Notes: generated from the letters alone by a model not told the origin. A stretch of DNA of 64,000 nt from Kumtagia sp964244725 (GCA_964244725.1 CAXTJQ010000011.1:82756-146755), one strand, 5' to 3'. Counted from the first letter of the stretch, positions 52,911 through 62,508 are shown. Numbers and translations: made by a program.

Positions 52911-55112
52911 TCAAGAACGCTTGCGTGAGAACCACGGGCGCGCCGGCTGCAGATGGGTCACCGACCGCAGCGCGGGCGTCGAGTGGTTGCGGCTGTACAT
53001 CGGGCTGATCGCCGGATCCATGAACGCGGCCGTGTCGTGGACACGCTTGAGGTTGGCCTTCTCCATTTCGAACCTGACCCGGTTGGCGGCCGATTTCTCC
53101 GAGCCGCGCGAGACCGATTCGCGATGGTAGAGCGTGGCGAAGGGCGTCCATACCGACCTGAACCCGTGCTTGTAGGCGCGGACGCAATAGTCCACGTCGT
53201 TGTAGGCGACCGCGAAATTGATGTCGTCGAAATCGCCGACGCGCGCCCTGCACGCGCCCGAGATCAGCATGACCGCGCCGGTGACGCAGGCCATCGACGC
53301 ACGGATGTGGAGGCGGTTCATCGGCCCGCCGAAATTGCGCGGCTTGCCGAGGAACCAATGCCCGGCAAGCCCGCCGAAGCCGACGATCACGCCGGCATGC
53401 TGCAGCGTGCCGTTGGGAAACAGAAGCTTGGCGCCGACGATCCCGACGCCGTCATAGTCGAGGCAAGACACCATTTCCGTCAGCCAGCCCGGTTCGATGA
53501 CCTCGACATCGTTGTTCAGCAGCAGGACATGATCGCCAGTCGCGAGCGCGAAGCCCTTGTTGACCGAGCGGGAAAAATTGAACGCCTCGGTCTCGACATG
53601 GGCGGAGAAGTTCGCGTGCCTGCGACGCATGGTTTCATACAGCGAGAGGACCGCGGCGTCGGTGGTTCCGTTGTCGACGACGATGACCTCGAAGTTCGGG
53701 TAGTCGGTTTTCTCGTAGATGTCGGACAGGACGCGGCTGACGAGCGCATGCGCGTTCTTGGTCGGGATGATGATCGAGACCTTGGCGGGCGGCGCGTCCC
53801 CTCGACCGAAAACGACGCGGTGCAGCGTGGGCGTGATGGCCGGTTCGACCTCCATGGCCCCGGCCCCGCTGTAGCGCTCCGTCAGCGAGCGGCGCGCGCT
53901 CGCCGTCGCCCTGTCGAGGAATTGCCTGGAGTAGGTCTGGCCCGTGCGCCGCCACCAATAGGCCGGGTAGGGCAAATGCAGGACGGCGTCGTCGGGCAAG
54001 CCGTCGAGGTAGCGCAGAACCAGGTCGTAGTCCTGCGAGCCTTCGAAGCCCAGCCGCAACCGCCCGATCTGCTCCAGCCGCTTGCGCCGGTAGATCGAGA
54101 AATGGTTGATGTAGTTGACCCCGGACAAAAGCACCGGGTCGTAAGCCGGCTTGAGCATGTAGCCGGTCGGCCTCAAGCGGTCGTCGACCACGAGTTCGTC
54201 GGTGTAGAGGAACTGCGCCTGCGGGTTCTGCTGGAAAGCGCCCCAGATCATCTTGAGCGCGAACGGCGCGATGAGGTCGTCGTGATCGAGCAGCGCGACC
54301 CATGCCCCTTCGGCGACCGAAAGGCCGGCGTTGGTGGTGACGGCGATGCCCTGGTTGTTCGCGTTGAGGACGATCTTCACATACGGCTCGCCGTGCCTGG
54401 CCTTGAGCCAGGCGCGTGTTTCGGCCGATGTCGAGGCATCGTCGCTCAGGATCAGTTCGACGCCGGCCATGTCCTGCCGCCGGAACGAAGCCAGCACATC
54501 ATCGAGATAGCGCGCCGGCGGGTTGTAGACCGGCACGACGATGCTGAGCCAGACGCCCGCGCCGTCGAAATGCCGGGACGCCGTTTCCGTCCTGGCCAGG
54601 GCATAGATGTGCTTGACGTGGTCGCCCACCGCGGAGCCGAAGGACGGGATCAGGCGGCTGCCGCGCAGCCAGAGCCTGTTCAGGTTCCCGAAGCGCTGCA
54701 ATTGCGTCTCCGGCGCGCTCGCCACCCAATCCTCGGCCTTGCGTTCGGCGTCCTCGCGTTTCGAAAAGCTTCTGATGCGGCAGGAAAACCGGGTCGGAAA
54801 GGTCGCCGGGTCGAGGCGCAGAGCGCGCACCGCGCCGACCACGCCGACATCGATCAGCAGCACGTGCCGCTTGCCATCGTTGACGACGATCGTGTGACGC
54901 TCGCTGAAGCCCCGGCCGTAGTTGACGTAGAAAATCGGGTCGATCGATTCGTCGGCGCTCTCCAGATGGATCAGCACGAACCGCCTGCGCACCATGCGCA
55001 ACGAGATCAGGAAACTGGGATCGTCGCCCGTGCTCTCCCAATGCCGATATTTCCCGGGCGCGGAATAGCCGACCGGCACGACGTCGCGGATCGGCTCGAG
55101 GCGCGGTTCCAT
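52911..55112 (-). CDS. Two-domain family 2 glycosyltransferase (capsule/surface polysaccharide)
   Basis: A 733-residue cytosolic or membrane-associated protein. An N-terminal non-catalytic region (1-185) is followed by two GT-A family 2 domains: the first at about 188-400 (SIVVPVYNPPA, ILSDDAST, ALLDHDDL) and the second at about 450-700 (SIIIPTKNAH, VVDNGTTD, LLNNDVEVIEPGWL). Tandem GT2 proteins of this type build rhamnan or repeat-unit surface polysaccharides. Its ATG overlaps the stop of the preceding gene by one base (TGATG). Last gene of the capsule cluster. Confidence 0.92.
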   Translation of the reverse strand: MEPRLEPIRDVVPVGYSAPGKYRHWESTGDDPSFLISLRMVRRRFVLIHLESADESIDPIFYVNYGRGFSERHTIVVNDGKRHVLLIDVGVVGAVRALRLDPATFPTRFSCRIRSFSKREDAERKAEDWVASAPETQLQRFGNLNRLWLRGSRLIPSFGSAVGDHVKHIYALARTETASRHFDGAGVWLSIVVPVYNPPARYLDDVLASFRRQDMAGVELILSDDASTSAETRAWLKARHGEPYVKIVLNANNQGIAVTTNAGLSVAEGAWVALLDHDDLIAPFALKMIWGAFQQNPQAQFLYTDELVVDDRLRPTGYMLKPAYDPVLLSGVNYINHFSIYRRKRLEQIGRLRLGFEGSQDYDLVLRYLDGLPDDAVLHLPYPAYWWRRTGQTYSRQFLDRATASARRSLTERYSGAGAMEVEPAITPTLHRVVFGRGDAPPAKVSIIIPTKNAHALVSRVLSDIYEKTDYPNFEVIVVDNGTTDAAVLSLYETMRRRHANFSAHVETEAFNFSRSVNKGFALATGDHVLLLNNDVEVIEPGWLTEMVSCLDYDGVGIVGAKLLFPNGTLQHAGVIVGFGGLAGHWFLGKPRNFGGPMNRLHIRASMACVTGAVMLISGACRARVGDFDDINFAVAYNDVDYCVRAYKHGFRSVWTPFATLYHRESVSRGSEKSAANRVRFEMEKANLKRVHDTAAFMDPAISPMYSRNHSTPALRSVTHLQPARPWFSRKRS

Positions 55113-56242
55113 CAGCGGCCCGCGCCGGCCGAGGCCGCCGGATGCGAGAAATACTCATAGCCAAGCATCGCCTCCCGCGCCATGTCGGCGACCGATTCGC
55201 GCGTCGCGGCGGCGGCGGTGGAGCGCGCAGCGCCGTCGTCGGCCAGCCTCAGAATCGTCTCCACCCATTGGCGGCCGTCGGTCTCGACGTGGGCCTCCGA
55301 GGGCTTGCGCCGGCGCTCGTAGATCTCGCAGCGCGAGAAGATGGCGGCCGCGCCCATCCGGCAGCAATCGATCCGCTTGGTGTCGGCCCGCACTTCGTTT
55401 GCAAGCCCGTCGAGCAGCGGAACCAGCAGAATGTCGGCGCCGCGCTGTCTGGTCTGTGCGTAATAGTCCGGCCAGGGGACGAGCGGCAGGAGCGAGAGCT
55501 GGCGCGGGTCGATGCCGGCGGTTTGCCAGAGTCGCCGGTTGCCGCCCCGGGCAAGGACCTCGAACGACAGGTCGGGACGGCGCATAAGGACCTCCTTGAC
55601 GATCGGCGCAAGGAACGCATGCTCGCGATCATGGATGTCGGTCGCATGGAACGCCAGGCTGACAGCCCCGCTCCTGCGTTGCCCCGGCAGCGGCAACTGG
55701 TCTGCGAGGATCGGAGACGGAGCGAGAAGATCGACCTTCCGGCGCTTGCCGCCAAGCCTGCGCTGCAAGGGCGGCGTCGAAACCCATACGCCGGAGAGAA
55801 GACGATTCAAACGCCGCAGCGGCAGCAAGCCGAAATACGCCAGATAGGCGCGGTAGGCCAGGCTGCCGTCGCGGCCAGCCACCAGGGCGGCGATGTCGTC
55901 ATCGATGAAAAGCGCCACGCCGGCAAGACTTTCCCGGTGGACCTCCAGCCAGCGCAGCTGCCGGCGGCCGATGTAGCGGCAGACCAGCACCAGCAGCCCA
56001 TCCGGATCGATATCGTCGAGCGGATCGGTGTCGATGCTGCGCACCATCCAGGGCAGGCTCTCGGGCAGCCGCAGCCGGTTTTCCAGATAGTAGCTGAAGG
56101 TCGGGTTCTCGCCCTTGACCAGAACCAGGAGCCGGCGCGGCGGCGTGCTATAGGACGCGCCGTCGGCGCGCGGCCGCGGCGCGAGAGCCCGCGCGAACGA
56201 CCGCAGGGCGCTTTCCCCGCGCCGGTCGGAACCGCGCCCCAC
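55112..56242 (-). CDS. Putative GT-B-like glycosyltransferase of the capsule cluster
   Basis: A 376-residue protein with no strong signature. Two Rossmann-like halves are apparent: RLLVLVKGENPTFSYYLENR at the start, and later LAFHATDIHDREHAFL and the donor-side pattern ADILLVPLLDGLANEVRADTKRI, resembling GT4-like transferases. GTG at 56242 follows the stop of the upstream gene by one base and gives the tightest operon fit; the longer frame to 56320 overlaps that gene. Sugar and linkage unknown. Confidence 0.75.
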   Translation of the reverse strand: MGRGSDRRGESALRSFARALAPRPRADGASYSTPPRRLLVLVKGENPTFSYYLENRLRLPESLPWMVRSIDTDPLDDIDPDGLLVLVCRYIGRRQLRWLEVHRESLAGVALFIDDDIAALVAGRDGSLAYRAYLAYFGLLPLRRLNRLLSGVWVSTPPLQRRLGGKRRKVDLLAPSPILADQLPLPGQRRSGAVSLAFHATDIHDREHAFLAPIVKEVLMRRPDLSFEVLARGGNRRLWQTAGIDPRQLSLLPLVPWPDYYAQTRQRGADILLVPLLDGLANEVRADTKRIDCCRMGAAAIFSRCEIYERRRKPSEAHVETDGRQWVETILRLADDGAARSTAAAATRESVADMAREAMLGYEYFSHPAASAGAGR

Positions 56243-56243
56243 G

Positions 56244-57509
56244 TCAGTCGAGACGGTTGCGCAGAACCGACAGCAGCCCCAATGCGGCCGCGAAGGCGAG
56301 CAGGCTCCCCGCGGCGGCAAGCGACATCCAGAGCGCGCGGCGCGGATATTCGGCGGTCTCGGGAAGCGTCGGCGCGAGAAATCCCTCGAGATACATGAGT
56401 TGCTGCTGGCTCGAATTGTAGAGCACCTCGAGCGCGGTGATGCTGGCGGTCAACTGGTGCTCGGCGACCGTCTGCTCGAGCTGGAGCTTCGAAAACACGC
56501 TGGATGCGTCGGCCAGCGTCTCGGCATTCGTCGACTGGCCGGCGACCTGCGCCTTCAACGCCTCGATCTGCTGCGTCTTGCTGGCGATCTGGCGCGCCAG
56601 AACCCGCATTTGCGGCGCATCGGTCGAGATCGTTTCGGCATTCGACCGGTAGGTGTTCTCCAGCGCGATCTTCTCGCCCTGGACCTGGACAAGAAGGGTC
56701 GAAATGCCGCTCGATGTGCTTTCGATGTTGAGGATGCCCGCCTTGTTGCGCGCATCCTGGAGGTTGTTGCGCGCCTTCGAGAGCTGGCTTGTCGCCCTCT
56801 CGACCTGGGTCTGCGCCGATTTGGTGACATCCGACCAGATCCGGTCGTTGAGGTCGTTGATCAGCGCCTCGGAGGCCGCGACGATGATCTTGAGGAGCGC
56901 GTTGGCGTCCTCGGCCGAAAAAGCGCTGACCTCCACCGTCACGATGCCGCTTTGCGGATCGATCTTGGAGTAGACCATATCTTCCCAATATTCGAGACGC
57001 TCCTCGACGGTGCTGGCCGGATCGAGACGCGCCACATAGTCCCCCTCGGGGCGGCTGTAACGCCGGACGAAATCGCCTTTCTGCTCGAGGATGGAAAGCA
57101 TGGTGCGGCTGGTGACGAAATTGGCGACGATCTGGGTGTCCTGGGCGATCTTGGCCGACGGAATTCCGCTCAGGTCGCCGATGCGGTCCTTCTGGGCCGC
57201 CGGCGCCGAAGAGCGCACCGTGAACCTGGTCTCGGCCAGGAACTGATCCGACGCCGCGAACCCGAAATAGCCGATGGCCGCCGCGTTGGGAACGACCAGG
57301 AAGAGCAGGAACGCCGCGGCATAGAGATATTTGAAGACGCGGTCGATGAAGCGCGGCCGCAGCCCGACTGCCTGATAGAGCGGACTGCGGCGCGACGTGG
57401 TGACGCGCAAGGTGCGCGCCACCACCGAAAGGGAACTCGCCGCGGCGCGATTGCGGTCGAGATTGCCGCGCGGCCCGACCGGCCCGAGATCATGCACGTT
57501 CTGTGTCAT
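56244..57509 (-). CDS. KpsE/Wzz-like polysaccharide export inner-membrane protein (second copy)
   Basis: A 421-residue polysaccharide co-polymerase type protein: cytoplasmic N-terminus, membrane helix near 65-90 (AAAFLLFLVVPNAAAIGYFG), a long periplasmic coiled-coil region (about 110-385) and a C-terminal helix near 392-415. It spans the periplasm in ABC-dependent capsule export. Paralogous to the product at 58176-59453. Start at 57509 with AGGAG upstream; a longer frame would reach into the kpsT gene. Confidence 0.9.
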   Translation of the reverse strand: MTQNVHDLGPVGPRGNLDRNRAAASSLSVVARTLRVTTSRRSPLYQAVGLRPRFIDRVFKYLYAAAFLLFLVVPNAAAIGYFGFAASDQFLAETRFTVRSSAPAAQKDRIGDLSGIPSAKIAQDTQIVANFVTSRTMLSILEQKGDFVRRYSRPEGDYVARLDPASTVEERLEYWEDMVYSKIDPQSGIVTVEVSAFSAEDANALLKIIVAASEALINDLNDRIWSDVTKSAQTQVERATSQLSKARNNLQDARNKAGILNIESTSSGISTLLVQVQGEKIALENTYRSNAETISTDAPQMRVLARQIASKTQQIEALKAQVAGQSTNAETLADASSVFSKLQLEQTVAEHQLTASITALEVLYNSSQQQLMYLEGFLAPTLPETAEYPRRALWMSLAAAGSLLAFAAALGLLSVLRNRLD

Positions 57510-57517
57510 GGCCGCTC

Positions 57518-58171
57518 CTAGCGATTGAGCCTGTAGTACATCTCGATCGCGTTCTCGATCTTGTCGAAATAGAGAAGACGGCCGTCGACGAGGACGAGGC
57601 CGCGCGAACAATATTCCTTCATCGTCGGCATCGAATGCGAAACGAAGATGAGATCGGAGCTCTCGCGCTTCCTGGCGAAGGCGACGCGGCATCGCTCCTG
57701 GAAGCGCGCGTCGCCGACTCCCGTGAGTTCATCGACGAGATAGCAGTCGAAGTCGATCGCCATCGACAATCCGAAAGCCAGGCGGGCGCTCATCCCGGTC
57801 GAGTAGGTCTTGATCGGCGCATTGATGTAGTCCCCCAGTTCGGAGAACTCCTCGACGAAATTGGCGACCCGCCGCACGTCCTCGCCATAGGCGCGGGCGA
57901 CGAAATGCAGGTTGTCCCGGCCCGTCATTTCGGAATTGAAGCCGGTCGCGAATCCGAGCGGCCAGGACAGCCGCACATTGCGGCGGATCCGGCCGGAATT
58001 CGGCAACAGCGACCCGGAAATCAGTTTCAGCGTCGTCGATTTGCCGGCGCCGTTGACGCCCAGAAGGCCATAGGAATAGCCAGGCTCGAAACGCATGCTG
58101 ACCTTGTCGAGAATGACCTTCTTCTGGCCCTCGGTGCGATAGAATTTGGTGATGTTCTGAAGTTCGATCAT
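57518..58171 (-). CDS. kpsT: Capsule polysaccharide ABC exporter ATPase
   Basis: A 217-residue ATPase of the polysaccharide-export type: Walker A GVNGAGKST (38-46), signature YSTGMSARLAFGLSMAI and Walker B CYLVDELTGVGD. The short length and the YSTGM signature are typical of KpsT/CtrD. It normally pairs with a KpsM membrane subunit, which is not found in the window. Flanked on both sides by KpsE-like genes, 4 bp after one and 8 bp before the other. Confidence 0.93.
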   Translation of the reverse strand: MIELQNITKFYRTEGQKKVILDKVSMRFEPGYSYGLLGVNGAGKSTTLKLISGSLLPNSGRIRRNVRLSWPLGFATGFNSEMTGRDNLHFVARAYGEDVRRVANFVEEFSELGDYINAPIKTYSTGMSARLAFGLSMAIDFDCYLVDELTGVGDARFQERCRVAFARKRESSDLIFVSHSMPTMKEYCSRGLVLVDGRLLYFDKIENAIEMYYRLNR

Positions 58172-58175
58172 GGCG

Positions 58176-59453
58176 TCACAGCATGTGGTCTTCCACCGAC
58201 GCCCAGGCGAGCGCCATGATGGCCCAGCCGATGGCCAATCCCAACAGGATCATCAGCGGGGTGACGACGCGCGCCGGGTAGCGCGATTCCTCGGGCATGG
58301 CGGGTGGAACGAAGACGGTGACATAGACCGATTTGCTGATCGCCTCGGTCTGCGCGGAAGCGAGGTTTTCGCGCGCCGCCTCGTAGAGGCCGGCGGCCAG
58401 CATGCGGTCGGTTTCGAGTTCCGAGAAACGCTTGAGCGCATTGGAAAGATTGTCGCCCGCGGTCCTCGAATTGGCGAGTTCCGAGCGGAGCTTGTCGATC
58501 TGGTCCTGAAGGCTCGTCTGCGTGCGCTTCAGCTGCTGCACGCTCGGCGCGTCGTCGGCCATCGAGTTGCTGATGACGAACAGTCTCGAATCGACTTCGA
58601 GCTTGTCGGCCATGAGTTTCAGCAGCAGCGCGCCCGTTTCGCCGGCCTGGGCGGTGGGATCGAGGATGCCGGAGGCGTTCTGGTAGGCGTTCAGGTCCGA
58701 AAGGACCTTGCGATAGTTGCCCTCGGTCTTCTGGACTTCGTTCTGCGCGCGCGCGACGATATCCACCCGTGCGCGTTCGGACAGTTCGTTGATCAGCTTT
58801 TCGCTTTCCTGAGTGATCATTTCCGCGAGTTGCTGGGCGGTTCGCGGAGAAAACGTCCGGACGTAGAGCGTGATGATGCCCGACGGACCATCGATGTAGG
58901 TCTTCACCTGCTTCGACCAGAAGCGCAGCATCTTTTCCGAGGTGACGTCGGCCGGCAGCCGCGAGAAGCGGTCGACGGAAGGGTCGGCGAAAAATGACTT
59001 GATGTCGGCGCGGGCGTTGAGACGCCGCAGGATCTCGGGAGAATGGATGAAGCTGGCCACGACATAGGCGTCCTGCGTCAGCGCGCCCGCCGACAGCGAG
59101 ATCGCCGAGCCTAGCGTGGGGTTGTCCTGCGCCGAGTCGGTCGACAGCGACCGAACCGCGAAACGCGCCTCGGCCGTGTACTGGTCCGTCGCGAAGAAGC
59201 CGAAATACCAGACGCTGACGAGGACGGGAAGAAGGACGAAGATCGCGAAGGTCCATAGCCCGATCCGCGATTTCCGCGGCGGCCGGCCCGACGGCAAGGC
59301 GCGGATCTCGGCCTCCGGCGCTCTCTCGTCGTCGATGGTCCGCAACGTCGCCTGCCGTGACTTGTTCACGAGCCGCGTCACGGTGGCCGACGCCCTGGTG
59401 TCCTCCGGCGCCTCCGATGCAACGGTCACCGTGATGTCCTCGCGCGTCGCCAT
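58176..59453 (-). CDS. KpsE-like capsule polysaccharide export inner-membrane protein
   Basis: A 425-residue protein with N-terminal cytoplasmic tail (1-65), membrane helix (about 67-88; LWTFAIFVLLPVLVSVWYFG), periplasmic coiled-coil region (100-385) and C-terminal helix (about 397-418). Matches KpsE/CtrB/BexC proteins, which link the inner-membrane exporter with the outer-membrane KpsD channel. KpsD is not in the window. Confidence 0.93.
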   Translation of the reverse strand: MATREDITVTVASEAPEDTRASATVTRLVNKSRQATLRTIDDERAPEAEIRALPSGRPPRKSRIGLWTFAIFVLLPVLVSVWYFGFFATDQYTAEARFAVRSLSTDSAQDNPTLGSAISLSAGALTQDAYVVASFIHSPEILRRLNARADIKSFFADPSVDRFSRLPADVTSEKMLRFWSKQVKTYIDGPSGIITLYVRTFSPRTAQQLAEMITQESEKLINELSERARVDIVARAQNEVQKTEGNYRKVLSDLNAYQNASGILDPTAQAGETGALLLKLMADKLEVDSRLFVISNSMADDAPSVQQLKRTQTSLQDQIDKLRSELANSRTAGDNLSNALKRFSELETDRMLAAGLYEAARENLASAQTEAISKSVYVTVFVPPAMPEESRYPARVVTPLMILLGLAIGWAIMALAWASVEDHML

Positions 59454-59458
59454 TGCGC

Positions 59459-60622
59459 CTATCCTCGTAAGGTCATTGGCGCCGACGCGTAGCCGGCTTC
59501 GTCGCCATTGTTGTGCAGGACGATCTTCTCACGCGCAAAGTGGTGCAGAATAAGGTCAAGTTCCAGCAACATTTCGGCGTCCGGCAATTCCCGCAGCCGG
59601 TCCGCGAGTGCGACAACCGCGGCGTGATTGCTTGGTTCCGGTATCGCCTCGACCGGAATGTCGAAAAGTTCCGATAGCGGCTGCGTGAATGTCTCGGGAT
59701 CGTCCCTGAGCCCGATGATGGAAAAGCGCGACAGCGTATCCATCGCCGGCGCGATGGAATGACGCGACACCGCCTGCTCGGGGTAGGTTGAAACCAGCTG
59801 CCGCGTGAACGGCGACGCCAGAACGCGCCGCACCGGGTCGCCCGCGGTCCGCAAGGCGCGTTTCAGCGCCTTCGTCGATGTCAGGTCGATATCGGTGAAA
59901 TGGTCGACGGCCGGCGAAATGATCATCCGGTCGCGCTCGCCCAGCGCGCGCGAAGGTACGTTGGCATAGCGGTTGAACATGAAGATCCGCTCGGCCATGT
60001 CCTGGTAGGGCTCGTTGAGGATGGTGATGAAGTCGAAGCCGCTTTCCAGGAACTGGTCGTAGTTTTTCACCAGAAGCCTGCCGCTGATGAAGATCGAGTC
60101 GATCGAGTTGAGATGAAAGGCCTGCAACGTCGTCTCATGGCCGAAACGCTCGACGCCGCTGATCGAGAACTGAAAGAACAGGTCGAGGGCCTTGTCTATC
60201 TTCTGGAACGGAATCAGGCGGTTCTCGAGCCGCAGCACCTTCTTGTGAACGATCTGGTCCTGCTGCGGACGGCGGTAGACCAACATGCCCGTCTTGCGGT
60301 CGAGCACGATGAGCCGCGAGCGGCCGCGAAGGTCCGGAATCATCGCCTCGGTGAGCCGGAAGCCGATCAGCCCGGTCGCATGGCGGCCGGATCCGACGAC
60401 GGCCTGATGGACCTGGTCGCAGTCCATCTCCAGGATGTCCTGTCCGTCGTCCGTGACGCGAATGCCAGGCTGTTCGGAAAATCCATCCGGGACGATGTAC
60501 CCCACGATGGCGTCGCCAGAATCATATTCGAGGTTGAACAGCAATATCGACGGTTCCCGCTGCGGACATCCGGCGCGCCATCGGCGAAAAACATGGACCG
60601 CCCGGATGGCCGGGACCCTCAC
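59459..60622 (-). CDS. Unknown protein of the capsule/Kdo cluster
   Basis: A soluble protein of up to 387 residues with no signal, membrane segment or motif that I recognise. Conserved-looking stretches are LLFNLEYDSGDAIVGYIVPD at the N-terminus, GHETTLQAFHLNSIDSIFIS, and FDFITILNEPYQDMAERIFM, the last reminiscent of a nucleotide-binding or sulfotransferase-like fold but too weak to assign. The start is uncertain: GTG at 60622 gives the longest product, but TTG at 60544 with GGGAA upstream would place the NLEY block at the N-terminus. It ends 6 bp before the kpsE-like start, so it belongs to the capsule operon. Confidence 0.7.
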   Translation of the reverse strand: MRVPAIRAVHVFRRWRAGCPQREPSILLFNLEYDSGDAIVGYIVPDGFSEQPGIRVTDDGQDILEMDCDQVHQAVVGSGRHATGLIGFRLTEAMIPDLRGRSRLIVLDRKTGMLVYRRPQQDQIVHKKVLRLENRLIPFQKIDKALDLFFQFSISGVERFGHETTLQAFHLNSIDSIFISGRLLVKNYDQFLESGFDFITILNEPYQDMAERIFMFNRYANVPSRALGERDRMIISPAVDHFTDIDLTSTKALKRALRTAGDPVRRVLASPFTRQLVSTYPEQAVSRHSIAPAMDTLSRFSIIGLRDDPETFTQPLSELFDIPVEAIPEPSNHAAVVALADRLRELPDAEMLLELDLILHHFAREKIVLHNNGDEAGYASAPMTLRG

Positions 60623-60738
60623 CGCCGATTTCTATATGCGCATAACCCCGCGCGGGCAACAGCGCCAACATGTCGACGCTTTGCAGCCGGAATGGCGGGC
60701 GGCCCATCTTCCCGGCGTCCGGCGAGCCGGGTCGCCGG

Positions 60739-61473
60739 TCAGCGGCGATGGCCGAGCAGGGCCCGGGCGCGTTCCAGGTCGTCGGGCGTATCGACGCCGA
60801 GCGGAACCGAGTCGACGACCTCGACATCGATGCGCATGCCGGCCTCCAGGGCGCGCAATTGTTCGAGCTTCTCGCGCTGCTCCAGCGGCGACGGACGCAG
60901 GCGCACGAAGCGCGCGAGGGCGTCCCGCCGATAAGCGTAGAGCCCGATGTGATGGTAGAGGGGGCCGGGTCCCCACGGGGCGGTGGCGCGGGTGAAATAG
61001 AGCGCGCGCAGCCGCCTGGCCGACAGCGGCGCTCCCACGACCTTGACCACGTTGTGGTTGGCGCGCTCCTCGTCGCGAGTGATCTCGACGCACAGCGTCG
61101 CTATGTCGACGGACGGATCGTCGAGCGGCGCGAGCGCCGCCGCGATGGTCTTGGGTTCGATCGTCGGCAGGTCGCCCTGCACGTTGATGACGGTGTCGAC
61201 GTCACCGGCCGGATCGATGGCCTGGAGCGCCTCGAAGATGCGGTCCGATCCGGATTCATGATCGATCCGCGTCATCACCGCCTCGTAGCCGTGCTCTTGC
61301 ACGGCCCGCAGCACGCTTTGCGTGTCGGTGGCGACCACCACACGGCCGAGGCCGCATTCCGTCGCCCGCGCCGCGACCTGCACGATCATAGGCAATCCGG
61401 CGATGTCGGCCAGGGGCTTGCCGGGCAGTCGGGTGGAGGCCATCCGCGCCGGAACCAAAATCAGGGTTTTCAA
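60739..61473 (-). CDS. kdsB: 3-deoxy-manno-octulosonate cytidylyltransferase
   Basis: Activates Kdo with CTP to CMP-Kdo in the cytosol. The 244-residue length fits. N-terminal nucleotide motif LVPARMASTRLPGKPL and the central TLCVEI and ADGPTI-equivalent region DLPTIEPKTIAAAL identify the family. CMP-Kdo feeds lipid A core and the Kdo linker of ABC-dependent capsules. Follows kdsA by 39 bp. Confidence 0.96.
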   Translation of the reverse strand: MKTLILVPARMASTRLPGKPLADIAGLPMIVQVAARATECGLGRVVVATDTQSVLRAVQEHGYEAVMTRIDHESGSDRIFEALQAIDPAGDVDTVINVQGDLPTIEPKTIAAALAPLDDPSVDIATLCVEITRDEERANHNVVKVVGAPLSARRLRALYFTRATAPWGPGPLYHHIGLYAYRRDALARFVRLRPSPLEQREKLEQLRALEAGMRIDVEVVDSVPLGVDTPDDLERARALLGHRR

Positions 61474-61512
61474 GGCCGCACCGACTTCCTTGCGAGAAAA
61501 CCGAAATGAACG

Positions 61513-62349
61513 CTAAAGATAGCTCTTGGCAAGGCGGTCGAACGACATCAGGCGTTCGAGCAATGCCGGCATCTGGTCGATCGGCACCATGTTGGGCCCA
61601 TCCGACGGCGCATTGTCCGGGTCCTGGTGGGTCTCGATGAAGACGCCCGCGACGCCGACCGCGATCGCGGCGCGCGACAGCGTCTCGACGAAGCGGCGGT
61701 CGCCGCCGGACGAGCCGCCCTGCCCACCCGGCTGCTGCACGGAATGCGTGGCGTCGAAGATGACCGGCGCGCCGATCTCGGCCATGACCGGCAGGGCGCG
61801 CATGTCGGAGACCAGCGTATTGTACCCAAAGGACACGCCGCGCTCGGTGACGAGCACGTTCCCATTGCCGGAACTGGTCACCTTCGAGACGACGTTCTTC
61901 ATGTCCCATGGCGCCAGGAACTGGCCCTTCTTGACGTTGACGACCTTGCCGGTCTGCGCGGCGGCGATCAACAGGTCGGTCTGGCGCGACATGAAGGCTG
62001 GAATCTGCAGGATATCGACGTGCGGCGCGACGAGGCCACACTGCTCCTCGGTATGCACGTCGGTCAGGATCGGCAGTCCCAGCGTCGTCCTGATCTCGTC
62101 GAAAATCGGCATCGCCGCCTCGAGACCGGCGCCGCGCTTGCCGCCGAGCGAGGTGCGGTTGGCCTTGTCGTAGCTTGTCTTGTAGACGAGCCCGATGCCG
62201 AGCCTGGCGCAAATCTCCTTGAGGAGACCGGCTATATCGAGCGCGTGCTGGCGCGATTCCAGCTGGCAGGGACCCGCGATCAGCGCGAGCGGCAGGGCGT
62301 TGCCGAAGGCGACGTCGCCAGCCATCACGGTCGAATTCGGAACGGTCAT
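61513..62349 (-). CDS. kdsA: 3-deoxy-8-phosphooctulonate synthase
   Basis: Condenses arabinose 5-phosphate with phosphoenolpyruvate to Kdo 8-phosphate. The 278-residue protein has LIAGPCQLESRQHALDIA, YKTSYDKANRTS, and HSVQQPGGQGGSSGG, all family signatures. Start at 62349 (MTVPNSTVMAG) follows GAGGG; the longer frame upstream is not coding-like. In most Hyphomicrobiales kdsA lies beside eno; here it stands at the head of a capsule cluster, so a second copy elsewhere is possible. Confidence 0.96.
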   Translation of the reverse strand: MTVPNSTVMAGDVAFGNALPLALIAGPCQLESRQHALDIAGLLKEICARLGIGLVYKTSYDKANRTSLGGKRGAGLEAAMPIFDEIRTTLGLPILTDVHTEEQCGLVAPHVDILQIPAFMSRQTDLLIAAAQTGKVVNVKKGQFLAPWDMKNVVSKVTSSGNGNVLVTERGVSFGYNTLVSDMRALPVMAEIGAPVIFDATHSVQQPGGQGGSSGGDRRFVETLSRAAIAVGVAGVFIETHQDPDNAPSDGPNMVPIDQMPALLERLMSFDRLAKSYL

Positions 62350-62508
62350 CTGAAACCCTCGTCCAGTGAAACGGCAGCCGCGCCGGCCGCCTGCAAAACC
62401 ATCGCCGCGACGCGCGCCGCCGGAGCCGCGCGCTTCACGTCCAGTTCGACGGGCCTTATGGCAATTTGGCGGCAAAAAGCAACGTATGTGACGCAAGCGG
62501 CAGGCGCG

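Noticed and set aside
52953..55160. 735-codon + strand frame opposite the tandem glycosyltransferase
   Set aside because: Antisense shadow; the minus-strand frame has complete GT2 motifs.
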